A stretch of DNA of 64,000 bases from the NCBI GenBank assembly GCA_023105745.1, contig JALGQZ010000013.1, positions 21,055,105-21,119,104 on the forward strand, in the 5' to 3' direction. The notes under the pieces are model-generated. The model was not told the DNA's origin. It searched no databases and was given only the letters and a program-made list of their open reading frames with translations. Positions 59,325-64,000 of the stretch are shown here, one piece after another. The stretch's first letter is position 1, and each line of letters opens with the position of its first letter. A program made the translations under genes and the position numbers. Source of the DNA: Austropuccinia psidii (Eukaryota > Basidiomycota > Pucciniomycetes > Pucciniales > Sphaerophragmiaceae).

Positions 59325-60599
59325 TTGAAAAGTGCATCAGGGAAGATGACTTCCATTGGGACAATTATCAAAGAGATAATTATAGCCCACAGGAAGGGTA
59401 ATATCAGACTCAACCCAGAGTTTGTAGTGCTTGAGAATGCCCACATCCAAGGTTTTTTACTGGGAACAGACTACCAGAGGATGTATGGCATAGACATTTA
59501 CAACAGTAAAAACAGGCACATCACCATTTGTACTAACAAGGAAAAGAAATTTTCACTTGATATAGACCAGATATCTTCTCAGGATCCACTAGAAGAACTT
59601 CTGAAGGAATTCAGAGAGGGACAGTTTAGCACTACCCTCACCAGTAAACAGAAACTAAGCTTACTGAAGATGCTGAGAAAGAACAGACCAGCATTTGCCA
59701 TTGGTGAAGAACCATTAGGCAAGATCAAAGGCCATGATATAGAACTATATCTGGATGTGGAAAGGCCTTATCCACCCATGCTTAGGAGACCTCCTTACCC
59801 AGAAAGTCTGGAAACCAGGAAAGAAATTGAAAAACATATCAATGAACTCCTGGACATGGAAGTCATCATGAAGATTGGACACAATGAGATAGTGGAAATA
59901 ACCACTCCTGTCCTAATCACCTGGCATGATGGCAAGTCTAGATTGTGTGGAGACTTCAGAGCTCTGAATAACTACACAAAAGCAGACAGGTACCCTATAC
60001 CCAGGATACCTCATGCCTTTTATAAACTGGCAAAAGCCAAATACATAACCAAAATGGACTGTATGAAAGGCTTCCACCAGAATGGAGTTAAACCAAACTC
60101 CATTAAATTACTCATAATAATATGCCATATGGGCATATATGAGTATACCAGGATGCCATTTGGAATTAAAAATGCACCAGCCCACTTCCAAAGGATGATG
60201 GACACAATATTTCAAGAAGAAATATTAGAAGGCTGGATGGTAGTATATATTGATGATATCATTATATACTCAGAAACATGGGAATACCATGTACAATATA
60301 TAGACAGAGTCCTAAGTAAATGTACACCCATCAATCTGAAAATTTCAGTAAAAAAGTGTAATTTGGGCCAACAAGAGCTACTAGCTCTAGGACATAAAGT
60401 CTCAGGTCTTAGTCTGGCAATTGACCAGAATAAAGTAGCATCAGTACTGCAAAAGCCGGTACCAAAAAGCATCAAAGAGATGCAATCCTTCCTTGGGTTT
60501 GCTAGCTACTATAGAAACCACATCAAAAACTTTGCACACATAACTAGTAGCTTATACAAGTTATGTTCAAAAGATGTAGTTTTTAAAATAACCAAGTAA
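59325..60599 (+). pseudogene. Protease end and reverse transcriptase of B1
   Basis: 424 open codons. [72 protein letters not shown] and the catalytic [10 protein letters not shown] at 60246-60257 are all intact. [17 protein letters not shown] follows. Ends at TAA 60597; the frame goes on without a shift. Confidence 0.95.
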
Positions 60600-62819
60600 A
60601 GGAGGGATGCATATGAGAGGATCAAACATGAACTCACAAAGGCACCTGTGCTCATCTTTCCTGACTTTGAACTACCATTCATGCTATACATAGATGCAGC
60701 ATGTAGCCAAGGCTTAGGAGCAGCCCTTCACCAAAGACAAATTGTGGATGGTGAACCAAGAGAGGGTTTAATATGTTACATCTCTAGGCAACTGAAAGAG
60801 TCAGAAGCCAGGTATGGGGCCACCCAGATTGAATTTCTATGTCTAGTCTGGGCTCTAGAGAAACTCCATTATTATTTGGAGGGTGCAATCTTTGGTGTCT
60901 ACACAGACTGCACAGCCTTGAAGTCTTTACTAAACATGAAGACTACAAATAGACACATGCTGAGATGGCAAACATCTATCCAGGAGTTTAGAGGTAACAT
61001 GACCATCATATACAAAGAAGGTAAAAGTCATACCAATGCAGATGGCCTCAGCAGATGGCCACTGGACAATGTCAAAAGCAATCCAGCTTATGACCCTGAA
61101 GTTGCAGCCAATATCCCTATCCATTTCATGGAAATAGATAGAAGGAAGAACTTCAGATTTTCTGAATGGGCACCAGAACATGGTACCCTTGAAAGTGAGA
61201 ACATTGCTTCAGAGGGAACAGAAACTCCCATACTTGGGATAAGCTCCTCAGAGCTGCACAATGAATTTTTCAATGCAGTACTGAAGTCGTATGTCAAACA
61301 CAAACAGTGTGGCATATTACTACAACCCCTTCAACAAAAGTACAGGATTCCAGAACTGGAAGAACCCTGGTTGATGGCCTATAAGGATAACAAGTTCTTC
61401 CTTATAGATGGCCTGCTCTACCACAGAGAAAAACACACAAGTGCACTCACAGTGGTAGACAGAGACCACATCTCTCTGATCCTACAGGAATGTCATGACT
61501 GCCCCTATATGGGACACATGAGTGAAGACAGGACCAAAGAGAGGGTAGCAAGCACAGCTTGGTGGCCCAAGTGGGAACAAGAGTTGGGAGAATACATCAA
61601 CCCTTGTGAAAGATTCCACAAGGCAAATAGGAAACATGGGAAGAAGTATGGGTTACTTCAACATATAGAAGAACCCAAACACCCATGGGAAATCATCAAC
61701 ATGGACTGGGTTACAGGACTTGTCCCAGGAGGCAAAAAAAACTACAATGCCTGCTTGATCATAGTTGATAGGTTCAGAAAGATCATGAGGTGTCTACCAT
61801 GCCACAAAGAGGACACAGCCATGGATACTGCCCTGTTATTTTGGAATAACATCATATCTACCTGTGGAGTCCCTGAAATCATCATTAGTGATAGGGACCC
61901 AAAATTCACATCTGAATTTTGGACCAACTTGTATGACATGCTTGGCACCAAGCTTGCTTTTTCCACAGCTTACCATCCCCAAACAGATGGCCTAGCTGAG
62001 AGGATGATCCAGACTATGGAAGACATCCTTAGAAGGTTCTGTGCCTATGGCATGGAATACAAGGACCATGAAGGATACACCCCTGACTGGGTTACCCTTC
62101 TACCAGCTGTCCAACTGGCTTATAATACAAGTCAGCACTCTACCACAGGAAAAACACCTGCAGTGGTAGAGAAAGGGTGGAATCCCCTGTTGCCTGTGGA
62201 TCACTTAAAGAAAAATCTTCTGACCATCCACCCCACAGCCAAAGACTTCCATGGTATGTGGAAGAGGGCTTGTGACACAGCTGCCAAATGCATAGCTGAG
62301 GCAAAAGAATATAATAAACAGAGGTGGGACAAGACACACATGGAACCTGACTTTAAGGAAGGGGACCAGGTGCTAGTGTCTACACTGAACTTTAATAATC
62401 TTAAAGGACCCAAGAAGATGAGGGACTCATTTGTAGGGCCTTTCACTATCATTAGGTTGATAGGAAAGAATGCAGTGGAAGTCAAACTTACAGAGGAAGT
62501 TTGCAGGAAGCACCCAGTCTTCCCAGTAAGTCTGGTCAAACCATACTTCCAAACAGAGGAGGATAAATTCCCCTCCAGGAAGAAGAACCCCACACCACCT
62601 GATATAGTGGAAGTGGAGGACTCCCCAGGACCTGTGAGTAAGATCATCAGGGCCAGGAAGATCAGACTTAATGGAAAGGATCAAAGACAATACTTAGTCA
62701 GATTCAAGCACCCAACAGCTGATAAAGACAAATGGTTGGCAGAAGATGCCATACCAGATGGGCACCTTCATCTAAGGAGATTCAGGGCCTCTAGGAGGAC
62801 TGAACAGTCTCATCAATGA
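60600..62819 (+). pseudogene. RNase H, integrase and chromodomain of B1
   Basis: Open from 60600 to the natural stop TGA at 62817 (723 codons from 60648). RNase [57 protein letters not shown]. Integrase zinc domain: [10 protein letters not shown], then CERF, where Phe replaces the final Cys. Core: [52 protein letters not shown] module [19 protein letters not shown] and [12 protein letters not shown]. Chromodomain-like end [20 protein letters not shown] with LRRFRASRR. Apart from the Cys change it looks complete. Confidence 0.95.
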
Positions 62820-62831
62820 TGAGCCTTTTTT

Positions 62832-62841
62832 AGAGGGAGGG
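62832..62841 (+). other. Polypurine tract of B1
   Basis: AGAGGGAGGG after a T-run, two bases before the 3' LTR. Confidence 0.8.
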
Positions 62842-62843
62842 TA

Positions 62844-64000
62844 TGTCAGCCTGTGACTCAAAACCAGAGCACAAGCATGACAGCCAAAATACCATAAACC
62901 AATGGTATAGCCAAGATACCACCAAAACATGGATCTGAGCCAAATCAGCTCAAAAAGTATAAAAAGAAAGAGGAAACTTACCCCTTTCTGAAAATATAAG
63001 TCCCCTCACCATAGGACAAAGAATAACAAAGTTATTCCTGCTCAAACTTATTGCTGAGCATAAACCTTAATTTTCACCTCTCATCTAAAATCTAGAAGGA
63101 GAGGCTTAACCCCATAAAATTAATACTCAAAATTAAGCTCTAAGCTGAGGCTATCCAATGGTACCAGCCAAACTGAGCTAGCACCAATATTACTGGAGTT
63201 ATGGTCAATTTCAGGCCAAATAAGGGTGAACAAAACATTCACCTCTCATCTAACTTCTACAGTTTAGTGTGAGATACTTGAAGTGGGGTTTTTTTGGAAA
63301 GAGAACAATAAGGGATATCTGATGGTGTCATCCACTTCCCCATATCTCAACTACAGCAGATGTTATGTGGCAAACAAGCTCAATACAGCTTTTTGCCTAA
63401 AACACGCATATGTACTAAAATCTTGTACATGGCATAACTTTGCCATATTTAATGATAACCATGTCAAATAAGGCACCATTGTGTAGAGCACATACAGGAC
63501 TACACACTGGTTCCGTTTTGAGGTTGATATCTCAAGAACTGACAAATTTATAGCTGTTTTAAGGTCAAAATACCACATTCTGACCATGGGATAATATCCC
63601 ATAACCATGAATATGAGGTGTCAAATAGACAAAGAAGCTTGCTTTTACTTCAATACCTCATATGTAAGTCAATACTGGGGTCCCATACAGCTTCTGTACA
63701 GCATTCTATGCGTCATACATGTCAGAATCAGGCTGTGAGGTCCCCAGATGAAAGTTTTACCCTGTATTGGTGAAAACTGCCCAGATGTGGTTTCAAAACC
63801 ACATCTGAGCCCAATACAGGTTATACAGGCTGTTTGAAAACCACAAGCCAGTACTAGAGAGTGAAAAAATCTTCACTTCCTCTATGTGGAAAGGTCTAGC
63901 ACCCTTTCCACCCCATTTCAGGATAAAAAGGAGGCTTTTCACAGCCAGAATTGTCTCCTCATCCTGCTCTTGAATAACCTATGTAGTAAACTGTCAAAAA
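62844..64000 (+). repeat. 3' LTR of B1, truncated by the window end
   Basis: Starts TGTCAGCCTG and is collinear with 54618-55789. 1157 bp are present; roughly 260 bp and the target duplication lie beyond the window. Confidence 0.95.

Larger units (their letters stand above)
54618..64000 (+). mobile_element. Element B1: family B Ty3/Gypsy chromovirus-type retrotransposon, cut by the window end
   Basis: 5' LTR 54618-56033, primer site, leader with two candidate introns, a Gag-Pol frame 56991-62819, polypurine tract, and a 3' LTR from 62844 that leaves the window about 260 bp before its expected end. The left target sequence is probably CTTAT (54613-54617). It differs from family A in LTR and Gag but shares the domain order and the overlapping-frame start. 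The coding region shows no frameshift, only in-frame TAA codons. Confidence 0.95.

Noticed and set aside
62201..62647. 148-codon minus-strand ORF in B1
   Set aside because: Shadow of the intact integrase frame; no independent signal.

Overview
The window is AT-rich, transposon-dominated fungal DNA, almost certainly from a rust fungus (Pucciniales). The element proteins resemble sequences I remember from the myrtle rust Austropuccinia psidii; this is recall, not a search result. No confident host gene, tRNA or rRNA is visible. At least 80% of the window is Ty3/Gypsy LTR retrotransposon of the chromovirus type (integrase followed by a GPY/F module and a chromodomain).

Layout, left to right. 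(1) 1-1881: flank with a small hairpin-ended repeat. (2) 1882-11953: element A1 (family A, 1827-bp LTRs, target duplication AAATA). (3) 11959-18297: old C-rich sequence with an unidentified 261-codon ORF. (4) 18298-39844: a decayed minus-strand element of family C. Its left LTR was split by element A2 (18479-28479, 1825-bp LTRs, target duplication CTACT) and also carries a ~1.66-kb unclassified insertion. (5) 41151-43056: a solo family-C LTR of 1906 bp with target duplication TCCAG. (6) 43232-43937 and from 53971 on: an LTR-like remnant (family D) split by element A3 (43938-53965, target duplication CAAAG). (7) 54618 to the window end: element B1 (family B, 1416-bp LTRs), whose 3' LTR runs off the window.

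Each element is laid out as LTR - primer site - short leader exons - Gag - protease - reverse transcriptase - RNase H - integrase - chromodomain - polypurine tract - LTR. Gag and Pol form one continuous reading frame by design. All copies are broken by stops or frameshifts, so none looks autonomous. B1 is the least damaged: no frameshift was found, only six in-frame TAA codons.

The most interesting signal is shared by three families. A short intron-like segment (64-68 nt) lies just upstream of Gag, and the Gag-Pol ATG sits inside its last 14-20 nt. Removing it would delete that ATG and join an upstream exon to a second reading frame that overlaps the start of gag for about 600 nt. This suggests a splicing switch between Gag-Pol and a separate overlapping protein of roughly 280-300 residues. 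It rests on reading the sequence only. Other signals: nonsense mutations dominated by G:C to T:A changes, a shared primer-binding start (TGGGGGCC), and conserved palindromes and hairpins in the LTRs.
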